Origin: Sipunculus nudus
Lineage: Eukaryota > Annelida > Sipuncula > Golfingiida > Sipunculidae
Direction of reading: 5' to 3'
Assembly: GCA_026874595.1 (NCBI GenBank)
Contig: CM049314.1
Span: 12,082,729-12,146,728 of the forward strand
DNA length: 64,000 nucleotides
The notes under the pieces were generated by a model that searched no databases, was not told the DNA's origin, and saw nothing but the letters and a program-made list of their open reading frames with translations. Below are positions 1 to 10,009 of the stretch, in pieces. The position numbers and the translations under genes are program-made. Position 1 is the first letter of the stretch. Each line of letters starts with the position of its first letter.

Positions 1-150
1 AATAATATAAAGAAGAATGGCAAAACCAGTCAAAAGTATCATATTTGCATTAGAACATCTGAGTTCTAACACATTTGAAATGTTAAGATTTATGCCGGGT
101 ATTTGGATTCACAAGATTCATAACAAATATAACTTTTTTTTTATGAACAG

Positions 151-1250
151 GCTTTTACATAATATTCCTTTGCGTGCTTTTCCCTTTGCTTGTTGTGGTA
201 GCCTTTGTCAGCGTGATAGGAGCTTTTTGGATTGGACGGAATCAAAGGTAAAGTTTAATCTGTTTCTGTCTCTTTCAATCTCAGCTTTGTTACATCACTT
301 TTAGACGTCCGTTTCACACATATAAACAATAAACAATCGGGTATATTATTTAATACAGGTAATGCAACCATGCATTAGAAATGTGTGTCAGATTATAATA
401 TTAAATGTTAAATTAATCGAGCTTTATGAATGGATTAGATGACAATTTCTAGGTCAGATGTTATTGAAAAAAAAGTATTAGGTTATCAGAATTTTTATCC
501 ATTTTAAAATAATATCTTCAACCAAATATTAAAGTAAGCAATCAACGGATATAACGATACAGAACATAAAAAGGTCTTGCATTATTCCGATTTCTCGGTG
601 CATTGTGAAACGATTGTTTATTGTACAGAATTCGCAGTCTTAGTCACAACAGAAACTCCTTGGGGGAAACAAGAACTATCAGTAGGCAGAATATCACTCA
701 TCCATCAATGATGTCACTTGACACCAAAGTCCCATATAACTCTGAAGTCAAAGATAACAAGGTCGTGAACGATGACTCCATCATCAGAGCCAAGTATCGG
801 GCCGAGTGCAGATCTAAGCGGATTAGTCGTAACTCATTTGATTTTTCTGTTTCCCAAAACGAATTCATTCAATACAGCTATGTGTATGAAGGTCGATGCA
901 AGCCCTGTGCTCAGACTGGCAGAAATCCGCAGCAAATCTTCTCTGGCATCGATTCGCCATCCTTGAATTACGCGCGAGTTCCCAGGGGCAACCGCAGTAC
1001 TGACGAAAACATCCAAAGTTTATCCGAAGACTCCTGGTGTGTAGAGAATGAGATCTATGTTGGGGTGACACCAACCCATACTCCACCCCTTCCTAAACGA
1101 CTTGGTCTTCACAGATGTGACGTCACACCGGATATTCTTCCGACTACCAAAAAAATGTACTCCAGTGAATGCGCCCCGTCAATAGATTCACTGCGCTCCT
1201 GTGATGAGTCTGTGATGGTGTGTAATTCAGTTTACGAGTCGAATTTGTAG
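151..1250 (+). CDS. Receptor gene 1 (partial): transmembrane and cytoplasmic-tail exons of a CTLD receptor
   Basis: This is the 3' end of a gene whose ectodomain lies left of the window. The transmembrane exon (151-247, after an ACAG acceptor and before GGTAAAG) reads FYIIFLCVLFPLLVVVAF and onward to IGRNQ. The tail exon (629-1250) joins it in phase 2 (AG|A) and stays open for 207 codons to a stop at 1248-1250. The tail holds two strict ITIM-type motifs, IQYSYV (867-884) and LNYARV (963-980), with their tyrosines 32 residues apart. It also has YVGV and a PPLPKR class II SH3-type motif. Both exons match the intact gene 5 in length phase and sequence, so this copy looks functional as far as it can be seen. 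A type I membrane receptor that recruits SH2 proteins is inferred from motifs only. Confidence 0.8.
248..628 (+). other. Intron between transmembrane and tail exons of gene 1
   Basis: The 381-bp intron starts GTAAAG and ends TGTACAG. It is AT-rich and similar to the matching intron of gene 4 (40213-40628). No gene is seen in it. Confidence 0.7.
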
Positions 1251-2169
1251 TTTTGCGTAGAATAGAGCATGGAAGGTTAATGATACCTGCTTGTTTTAAG
1301 TCAATATAAATGTTATATGCAAAGTACGTGATCAGCCTGATCAAATGCTTTGTACTTGAAAACATTAAGTCATTTGGCAATATTTGTATCATTTATTTTA
1401 TTTTATGAATCTGTGCAAATCAATATACAGGTAGCATAAAGTTTGCCACCATCCATTCAAGTCAGTCTTTTGGTCTTTTATTTTATGGTTTTTATGAGCC
1501 AGTCAGTGATACATAAATGGTTCCTAATCACCTAACGGAGAAAAGAAATCGACAAATTAAGCGTTGAAGAAAACACTAAATATAAGAATATTTATGCATA
1601 ACAGTTAGTTTTATTTAGTTTATGTTCGGGTCTAGGTTAGCTTATTTTGTCAGCTGCATGACCAATCTAATATTCTAATTGGTTAAAATTATACCTTCTG
1701 ACTTATATTTCATTGTGTGTGTCACGTATTTTTATTCAGGTTAACTCACGAGGATAGAAAAATACAACATTTGTAAAGCAGACTTGATCAGTATGATTAA
1801 AATTCCAATAAAGTGTGATTTTTTAAAATATAAATTGGTAATCTCTTAGTTTTCAGTAAAACCAGCTGCAAGATTACATGTGGGAAAATATATTTCTTTC
1901 ATATATGACGTAAATATTGATATAACAATAAAGTCTCATTTTGATGTCAATTATTGTTAAACCGTGGTTATTATCTAGCATTAATGTTAAATTACAATAT
2001 TTTTAAGACATTATCTCCGCTTGACTTTTACAAAAGCACACCCTGATAAGAAACCCTAATTTGAAAATTACAGTAACATCCGCTTGCCTTATAAGCATCC
2101 TGTCGGGCCACGGATTAAGGTGAACGATCCATTAATACAAATAACAACAAGTGACCCAAGGGTCATGAC
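1251..2169. other. 3' flank of gene 1, no gene seen
   Basis: AT-rich DNA that resembles the 3' flank of gene 3 (from about 29810) and the region after the orphan tail (from about 31173). A possible polyadenylation signal AATAAA lies at 1807-1812. The stretch around 2005-2100 recurs at about 6660-6760 and 30515-30600, so it belongs to the duplicated spacer. Confidence 0.55.
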
Positions 2170-5100
2170 GCTCAGCTGACCAGGAAGACATTGACAAAAA
2201 TAATTTTATTATCTGAATGTCAAATTTGAATGAAATACTTTTTCCAAACTTGACCTTTTGTATAAAATCATCCAATATTCATTGGGGTACTATGGAGCTC
2301 TGTAGCATGAAGGATATGGGTAACAGACACCTATTTTCAAGGTTTACAAGATGACTTTTCAGGGGTCTCCCAGCATGTCAAAAAATAAAATTCTAGGTCC
2401 AGTTATTATGATTTGTGCCCTGTTAACAAATCCAAATGTTTATTCTGGGGGGTATTTCAAAGCCGCATAGGATGAAGGATATGGGTAACAGAGATGTAAT
2501 TTCAGGTGCACAAGGAGACTTTTCAGGGGCGTCCTAGCATATCAAGAAAGAAGATTCTAGGTCAAGTCATTATAATTTGTGCTCTGTTAACAGATGACCA
2601 AATCTTTATTCTGGGGAGTACTTCGGAGCCCCAGAGCATGAAGGATATGGGTAACAGGGACCTTATTTCGGGTTTCCATGTAGACCTTTTATGGGCTTCC
2701 CTGGAGGTGAGGACAGAAGATTCTAGGTCCAGTCATTATGATTTGTGCCCTGTTAATATATGACCAAATCTTTATTCTGGGGGACTTCAGAGCCCCATAG
2801 CTCACAGAATATGGGTAACAGGGACCTTATTTCGGGTTTCCATGTAGACCTTTTATGGGCTTCCCTGGAGGTGAGGACAGAAGATTCTAGGTCCAGTCAT
2901 TATGATTTGTGCCCTGTTTACAGATGACCAAATGTTTAAAGATCACAAAAGTAGAGAAAAAAAATCGTAAAAAATAAAAAAAATATAGGTGGCGCCACCA
3001 ATCTCCAGAAATTGATGAAACACTCCATGATCAATATCCATGCAAAAAAAATGGTGATTAATGCATTAGTTGTTCAGATACTTGAGCTTTTGTATTAAAT
3101 TTTGCATTATTCTGGGGGGTACTTCAGAACCCCATAGCTCGAAGAATATAGGTCACAGTGACCTAATTTCAGGTTTACAAGGAGAATTTCCATAGACCTC
3201 CCAGGATTTCAAGTAAGAAGATTCCTGGTCTAGCGGTTACGATTTGTGCCCTGTTAACAGACAGACACCTGGATGGCCGGACGGACGACGGACAAAAGGT
3301 GATCCCTACAGCTCAGATGACTTTCAGTCAGCTGAGCTAAAAATTGAAAAAATACAGGTGGCGCCACCAGAATGCAGAAACTGATGAAACATTTCATGAT
3401 TAATATCCATGCAAAGAATCATGGTGATCAATATAATAATTGTTCAGATACTTGAGCTTTTGTATCAAATTTTCCATTTTTCTGGGGGGTACTTCGGAGC
3501 CCCATAGCTCAGAGGTTATGGGTAACAGAGACCTAATTTCAAGTTTTTAAGGAAACTTTTCATGGGCCTCTCAGCATGTCAAGAGAGAAGATTCTAGGTC
3601 CAGTTGTTACGTTTTGTGCCATGTTAACAGATGACCGCATCTTATGAGGTCTCAAAAATAGAGAAAAAAATTCGTAAAAATAAAAAAAAATACAGGTGGC
3701 GCCACCATACTGCAGAAACTGATGACACATTCCATGATCAATATCCATGCAAAGAATCATGGTGATCACTGCAATAGTTGTTTAGACACTTGAGCTTTTG
3801 TATCAAATTGTCCATTATTCTGAGGGATACTTCAGATGACTTACAGTCAGCTGAGCTAAAAACACTTAATGGTCAATATCCATGCAAAGAATCATGATGA
3901 TCTCCATATTAGTTGTTCAGATACTTCAACTTTTGTATCAAATTGTCCATTATTCTGAGGGATACTTCAGAGTCCTATAGCTTGAAGGATATGGGTAACA
4001 GAGACCTAATTTCAAGTTTCCACAGGCACTCTTCATGGGCCTCCTTGCATGACAAGAATGAAGTTTCTAGGTCCAGTTGTTGCAATTTGTACCCTCTTGA
4101 TAGATAACCACATCTTCAAAAGTCTCGAAAAAAGAGAAAAAAATTCGTAAAAATTTGAAAAAAATAGAGGTGGCGCACCCTCTCTGCAGAAACTGATGAA
4201 ACAGCTCATGATCAATATGCATGCAAAAATCATGACCATCAGTCTTATAGTTATTGAGATACTGCACTTTTTGTATCAAATTTTCCATTATTCTGGGGTG
4301 TATTTTGGAGCCATACAGCCTAAAGAATATGGGTAACAGAGACCTTATTTCAGGTTTCCATGGAGAATTTTCATGGGTCTCCCTGTGGGTCAAGAATGAA
4401 GATTCTAGGTCCAGTTTTTATGATTTGTGCCCTGTTAACAGATGTTCATATCTTTAAAGGTCTCAAAAATAGATAAAACATTCGTAAAAAAAAACCCGAA
4501 CAAATACAGGTTGTGCCACCAGTCTGCAGGAACTGATGGAACACCTCTTGATCAATAGTTATGCCACAAATCATGACCATCAGTGATGTAGTTATTGAGA
4601 TATTGAAGTTTTTGTATGAAATTTTTGACTACTCTGAGGGGTACTTTGGGGCCCAATAGCTCGAAGGATATGGGTAACAGAGACCTATTTCTGGTTTCCA
4701 TGGAGACTTTTCATAGGTCTCTCAGTGTATTGAGAATGAAGATTCTAGGTCAAGTCGTTACAATTTGTGCCATGCTAACAGATGACAGCATCCTTAAAAG
4801 TCTCAAAAATAGAGGAAGAAATCGTAAAAAAATCAAACAATATAGGTGGCGCCACCAGTCTGCAGGAACTGATGGAACATCTCATAATCAATATGTATGC
4901 CAAAAATCATGAACATCAGTGATGTAGTTATTGAGATATTGAAGTTTTTGTATGAAATTTTTGACTACTCTGGGGGAGTACTTTGGGGCCCCATAGCTCA
5001 AAGGATATGGGTAACAGAGACCTAATTTCTGGTTTCCATAGAGACTTTTCATAGGTCTTCTAGTGTGTTGAGAATGAAGATTCTAGGTCCAGTCGTTACG

Positions 5101-6467
5101 ATTTGTGCCATGCTAACAGATGACAGCATCCTTAAAGGTCTCAAAAATAGAGGAAAAAATCGTAAAAAATCGAACGATACAGGTGGTGCCACCAGTCTGC
5201 AGGAACAGATGATACATCTCATGATCAATAGTTATGCCACAAATCATGACCATCATTCAAGTAGTTAATGAGATATTGAAGTTTTTGTATGAATTTTTTT
5301 ACTTTTCTTGGGGGTACTTTAGGGCTCCATAGCTTGAAGAAAATGGGTAACAGAGACCTAATTTTGGTTTCCATGGAGACTTTTCATAGGTCTCTCAGTG
5401 TGTCGAGAATGAAGATTCTAGGTCCAGTTGTTATGATTTGTGCCAAGTTAACAGATGACAGCATCCTTAAAGGTCTCAAAAATAGAGGAAAAAATCGTAA
5501 AAAATCAAACAAAACAGGTGGCGCCACAAGTCTGCAGGAACTGATGGAACATTTCATAATCAATATGTATGCCAAAAATCATGACCATCAGTGATGTAGT
5601 TATTGAGATATTGAAGTTTTTGTATGAAATTTTTGACTACTCTGGGGGGGGGGGGGTACTTTGGTGCCCCATAGCTCGAAGGATATGGTTAACAGAGACC
5701 TAATTTCTGGTTTCCAAGGATATTTTTCATGGACCTCTCAGTGTGTCAAGAATGAAGATTCTAGGTCCAGTCGTTATGATTTGTGCCATGCTAACAGATG
5801 ACAGCATCCTTAAAGGTCTCAAAAATAGAGGAAAAAATCGTAAAAAATCGAACAATAAAGGTGGCACCACCAGTCTGCAGGAAGTGATGACACATCTCAT
5901 AATCAATAGTTATGCCACAAATCATGACCATCAGTCAAGTAGTTAATGAGATATTGAAGTTTTTGTATGAAATTTTTTACTTTTCTTGGGGGTACTTTGG
6001 GGCTCCATAGCTCGAAGAATATAGGTAACAGAGACCTAATTTCTGGTTTCCATGGAGACTTTTCATAGGTCTCTCAGTGTGTCAAGAATGAAGATTCTAG
6101 GTCCAGTCTTTACGATTTGTGCCTTGTTAACAGATGTTTACATTTTGAAAGGTCTCAAAAATAGAGAAAAAATTCGTAAAAAATTGAACGATACAGGTGG
6201 CGCCACCAGTCTTCAGGAACTGATGGAACCTCTCATGATCAATATGTATTCCAAAAATCATGACCATCAGTCAAGTAGTTAATGAGATATTGAAGTTTTT
6301 GTATGAAATTTTGGTCTTTTCTGGGGGGTACTTTGGGGCCCCATAGCTCGAAGGATATGGGTAACAGAGACCTAATTTCTGGTTTCCAAGGAGATTTTTC
6401 ATGGACCTCTCAGAATGCCAAGTTACAAGGTTCTAGGTCCAGCGGTTACGATTTGTGCCTGGTTAAC

Positions 6468-6512
6468 GGACGGACAGACGGACAGACGGACAGACGGACA
6501 GACGGACGACGG
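6468..6512 (+). repeat. GACG/GACA microsatellite
   Basis: GGACGGACAGACGGACAGAC-type repeats sit just before the terminal hairpin of the tandem-core array. A shorter version lies before the internal right end at about 3265-3295. Confidence 0.8.
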
Positions 6513-6530
6513 ACAAAGAGTGATCGCTAT

Positions 6531-6559
6531 AGCTCAGATGACTTTCAGTCAGCTGAGCT
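6531..6559. repeat. Terminal hairpin of the tandem-core element
   Basis: Two 12-nt arms (AGCTCAGATGAC and GTCAGCTGAGCT, one mismatch) flank the loop TTTCA, followed by poly-A. Degenerate forms occur at 3310-3338, about 11164-11200 and about 32420-32455. Confidence 0.75.
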
Positions 6560-6564
6560 AAAAA

Positions 6565-6902
6565 AAGTCTTATTTTGATGTCCTTGAGAAATTTGGAAAT
6601 GTGTTTTATGATGCCTTATTGTACAATTGGGTATAATCTTGCATTTATTTTAAATGACAATTTTTGATTAGCCATTATCTCCGCTTGACTTTTACAATAG
6701 CACAGCCTGATAAGCAACTACAATTTGAAAATTATAGAAACATCCCCTGACATATTAGCATCCTGCTTGTCCCCGTAATAATTAAACAACCCAGATGACA
6801 CAACCACCCCTCTAACACAACACAACGATCATTCCGCTGTCACGACCATCCACCAAACCATCAGTACAACTATCCCTCACACACAAAAACCCACTAAAAA
6901 GC
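6565..6902. other. Duplicated spacer between two mobile elements
   Basis: No gene is seen. The segment around 6665-6760 (ATTATCTCCGCTTGACTTTT) repeats the spacer at 2005-2100 and 30515-30600. The CACTAAAAAGC stretch before the transposon matches the uninterrupted copy near 30810. Confidence 0.55.
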
Positions 6903-7294
6903 GGGTCTGTCTAAAACGCGGAGAATCCGCGGAGGGATGGAGAATTCGCGGAGAATTCGTGGAGAATTGGCGGAGAGTTTTTATATTCAATATGATACTT
7001 TTTAATCCACATTAAAATCACTTAAAACCCCCAACCATATTACTCTTAACATATTTGCGCACTAATAAAGAACGAAATAATTTTAAAAATCTGTATATAA
7101 TTAAGCATTTTATGCTTAACAATGTAGACTCACCGCCGAGTGAATGCGTTACACAAAATCTAATTAACACCCGTCTGAGTCACCAGCAGACACTGACAGA
7201 TCTTTAGACGAAAACGCAAAACACCTAATATTTGAACATTTTATTTTGCAAACAATAACAAAACCATGCACGTGTATCAAATTTACAGGTGTTA

Positions 7295-7332
7295 AACGAT
7301 ATATATATATATATTTATATATATATATATAA
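7295..7332. repeat. (AT)n tract inside the transposon
   Basis: Alternating AT/TTAT tract of about 38 bp. Confidence 0.8.
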
Positions 7333-7888
7333 TATGATTAATAAATCATAATTTTACCTAAATTTATTGATAGATAAAAAAACCACTATCACCATTTATA
7401 GTGTATGGACCCAATTTACATGCACAAAGGTGAAACACAAACATTCGACTTTACACACTCACACACAAAATAAAAGATTGCCCCTTTAAGCTAATGAATC
7501 AACTTGGCAGTAGGATTAAATAAAATAAAAGAAAAAATAGTAAATATATATTGTAATCACAGTTAAAGAATTATATTTTTCTTATTCTATACAAAATACA
7601 CCACACTGCTTTCTGGCCATATCAATACAGAGTATAATAATAAAAAAAATTAAAACTATAGCACAATGTACACATACATACAGCAATAGTACATGAACTT
7701 ATTTGTACAATCTTCACAAAACCATTTCATTTTTTAATTGCTTTAGTTATTTTAAAGACATATGCACATTTAAAATGAAACGATTTATTACATTTTTTCA
7801 TTTTTTTACAACCAATCATGTCTTCGAATAAATCTCCTAATCATCATTCACATTCAATCCGAATGGTCACAGTTGCATTATATTTAGG

Positions 7889-8098
7889 TTAGTTAGGTTT
7901 TGGTATTCCAGGAGAACGTTTTGCTTGAGGAAATGGTGTAAAAATGCCTGAATCGTAACAAGAAACTAAGTGTTGTTGCATCAATCCATTGTTAAAACGT
8001 TCAATTTGTTCAATTTCTAAATTGAAACGAAAATCAACTGCATTTGCAATCACAAATAGTCCACAGTCTCCTGATGCTGTATTCGTTGTCTCTAGCAT
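7889..8098 (-). pseudogene. C-terminal remnant of a Ulp1/SENP-like (C48) cysteine protease inside the transposon
   Basis: The 69-codon minus-strand frame contains TASGDCGLFVIANAVDF, matching the catalytic cysteine block (DCGLF) of Ulp1-type deubiquitin-like proteases, and ends with a HLVSCYDSGIFTPFP-like C-terminus. The in-frame extension upstream reaches a stop about 15 nt before the ATG, so the part that would carry the catalytic His and Asp is missing. Ulp1-like genes carried by transposons are known, including in Mutator-like elements. As it stands the fragment cannot be an active enzyme. Confidence 0.6.
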
Positions 8099-8341
8099 GG
8101 CACAAATAAAATCTTAAGAGAAGAACTGAGAGCTGAATTTTACATTAAAGTACAGATTTTTAATTATTTTGGTAACTAAACAGATACGTTAATATGTGAA
8201 GAGTAATATAGTTGCAGATTTTAAGTAATTTTAACGTGTATTTAAAAGTATTATTGCATATAAAAACTCTCCGCAAATTCTCCACGAATTCTCCGCGAAT
8301 TCTCCATCTCTCCGCGGATTCTCCGCGTTTTAGATAGACCC

Positions 8342-8970
8342 CTAAAAAGCAACTCCACTGACACGACAACCAATTCAACATATATAACCCCAAAAATACC
8401 TTTCTTTCAACCAATGGCGACATTAATATAAAATAAAAGCGGGGTAATGCACAATGTCGCACTAATTGAAGACATTAAATATAATCAATGTTTCCATAAT
8501 TTTCAGCATACGCTTTCGCCCAGTATATCAGTGCCGTCTTTGGTGGGGGAATTGTGCGATGTAAGGCTGTGGGATGTTAAACAGGCATGAACAAGATGAT
8601 GAAGACATTTCCATGGTTAACAATCAGAAAAGGTATATATTAATTAGCTAAATGTATTAAAAATATATGTTTTAAAAGAGCACACACTCATACGGATATT
8701 TACTGTTACTAAGGTGAATTGTTTATTGTGAACAGATGCTGTATTAAATGGGCGTATTAATAATTATATTTTATTAAATCATCAATTCTTAGCTGACGTT
8801 TATTGACTAAAAATAACCCTTTAAGACTTTCTAAAAAAACATAGGCCAGAAAACACCAATTTGTTTTGTTTATATCCTAATATGTTAAGCAAGTTTTAGG
8901 GGGAAATGGAGTGTATTAATTAAACAAGTGAAACAGAACAAGAAAGATATTATTACATTCATGGGAGGAT
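8342..8970. other. Spacer resuming after the transposon
   Basis: The first 130 bp match 30805-30960 (CCATTGACACGGCAACCCAT-like text), which is the right half of the interrupted target. No gene is seen. Confidence 0.55.
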
Positions 8971-8984
8971 CATGCCGTTTCAAA

Positions 8985-9262
8985 AAATAAACATTACTAG
9001 AAAAGCACTCAGAAAGCGCAGACCTCCGCCAAGTCAGTTTATTAGCCTAATATGGAACTGTCAGCAAAGCAGCATTTTTCCTTTAAAATATTCCTTGATC
9101 AAGAATGTTTCGGTATCAAAATTTATTAAATTTTCCTTCGATCATTGCCGAGCTATCCTGAAGATTTCATAAAAAAAATCCGTCAATAACTTTTTGACTA
9201 ATGTTGCTGACAGACAAACAAACAAACAAACCAACACCCGTGAAAACATAACCCCTGCCGCT
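8985..9262 (+). mobile_element. Dispersed CTCCGCCAAG-type fold-back repeat
   Basis: It begins near CACTCAGAAAGCGCAGACCT and ends AACCCCTGCCGCTTAGTGGAGGT. The ends ACCTCCGCCAAG and CTTAGTGGAGGT are imperfect inverse copies. The interior ends with a GACAGACAAACAAAC tract. Related fragments lie at about 19450-19530, 22578-22760, 44510-44740 and 46765-46965. No coding sequence is seen. Confidence 0.5.
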
Positions 9263-10000
9263 TAGTGGAGGTAATAAACAGGTAAAGACAAATATTTTTT
9301 GCGGATATTTGGTAAACCTATTGAGAAATAAAGGAGGAGACATTAGGCATGCGGAATGCTACATGTAGCGAATTTTTATGTTACCAGATGTTATCGAGGT
9401 GGCAACACATAGAAAAATGTATGCCGCCGTGCAGGTTCATATAAAATCTCTGAACACACATTCCGAATTCCATAGATAAGGAATCTTAGACGTTACAACT
9501 GAAGAATCTAGCCCTCGAAACTTGCCAATGTCGACTTTGGCCCAATCTCCCGTGAGGGTGGGGTGGGAGGGGAGCTTAACCCATTTACTTTCTTATTAAA
9601 ACAGGGCCCAGGACTATAAAAACAACGATAAGCAACCGTGCCCCCCCCCCCTGTTTTACGTTGATTTCCTGACGTCTTTCGGTGAAACGGCACGTGCAAG
9701 TGCAATGACGTTATTGTGCTCCACGACGTCACGACTCTCTCCAAATATGGCCACATTGTCACCTGCTAAATGCCCCAGTGTGAGCAAATATGCAACAATC
9801 CCCCAATGACACCAGAGCTCATTCCGGGCTTTATTAGGCATGAATCGGCCCCAAATTTAATTAATTGTTCCTTGTATCCTACCCGAGCTCCCTGAAAATT
9901 TCATCAACTGTGTTAACAACGAACAATTTATAACCGTGGCCAGCCCCCTTCACCCCCCGCCACTTTCCCTCTCAAGGAATTTCCTATAACCTATAGGCTA
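9263..10000. other. Unassigned spacer
   Basis: Contains G-rich (about 9560-9580) and C-rich (about 9640-9652) tracts. The stretch at 9840-9900 is loosely similar to the fold-back repeat family. No supported gene. Confidence 0.4.
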
Positions 10001-10009
10001 ATAATTTTG

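Larger units (their letters stand above)
2170..6564 (+). mobile_element. Tandem-core mobile element array (pearl / Helitron-associated type), 4.4 kb
   Basis: A core marked by ATTCTAGGTCCAGT and the phrase GATATGGGTAACAGAGACCT recurs about 14 times. The first four cores are spaced about 165 bp. Later ones are spaced about 335-342 bp because a second half-unit is added, carrying the 12-bp palindrome GGTGGCGCCACC (for example 2988-2999). The array ends in a GACAGACG microsatellite and a hairpin (6531-6559) whose arms are AGCTCAGATGAC and GTCAGCTGAGCT, followed by AAAA. The left edge at 2170-2180, GCTCAGCTGAC, is the exact inverse of the right arm. Two further right ends at about 3310-3338 and 3835-3862 show internal nesting. 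Non-autonomous bivalve 'pearl'/HINE elements have this design; assignment to that class is by design only. Short open frames inside are shadows of the repeat. Confidence 0.65.
6903..8341. mobile_element. Mutator-like (MULE-type) terminal-inverted-repeat transposon, deletion derivative
   Basis: The 1,439-bp element begins GGGTCTGTCTAAAACGCGG and ends with the inverse of that sequence. The inverted repeats run about 100 bp, with three mismatches in the first 84. Each is built from short GGAGAATTCGCG-like repeats. The same 9-bp sequence CTAAAAAGC flanks both sides (6894-6902 and 8342-8350). An uninterrupted copy of the target lies near 30810 (CCCACTAAAAAGCAGATCC), which confirms the insertion. 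A 9-bp duplication with long inverted repeats is typical of Mutator-like elements. No transposase is visible; only a protease remnant (7889-8098) remains. Near-identical ends suggest a fairly recent insertion. Confidence 0.8.

Noticed and set aside
6531-6564. Classical Helitron 3' end (hairpin then CTRR)
   Set aside because: The hairpin runs into the CTAA itself rather than lying upstream of it, and the element has inverse ends, so only a Helitron-associated or pearl-type assignment is offered.
2506-6578. Series of short plus-strand frames with KDMGNRDLIS- and LKGLKNRGKNRKK-like peptides
   Set aside because: They are translations of the tandem-core repeat, broken in every unit, with no start or splice logic.
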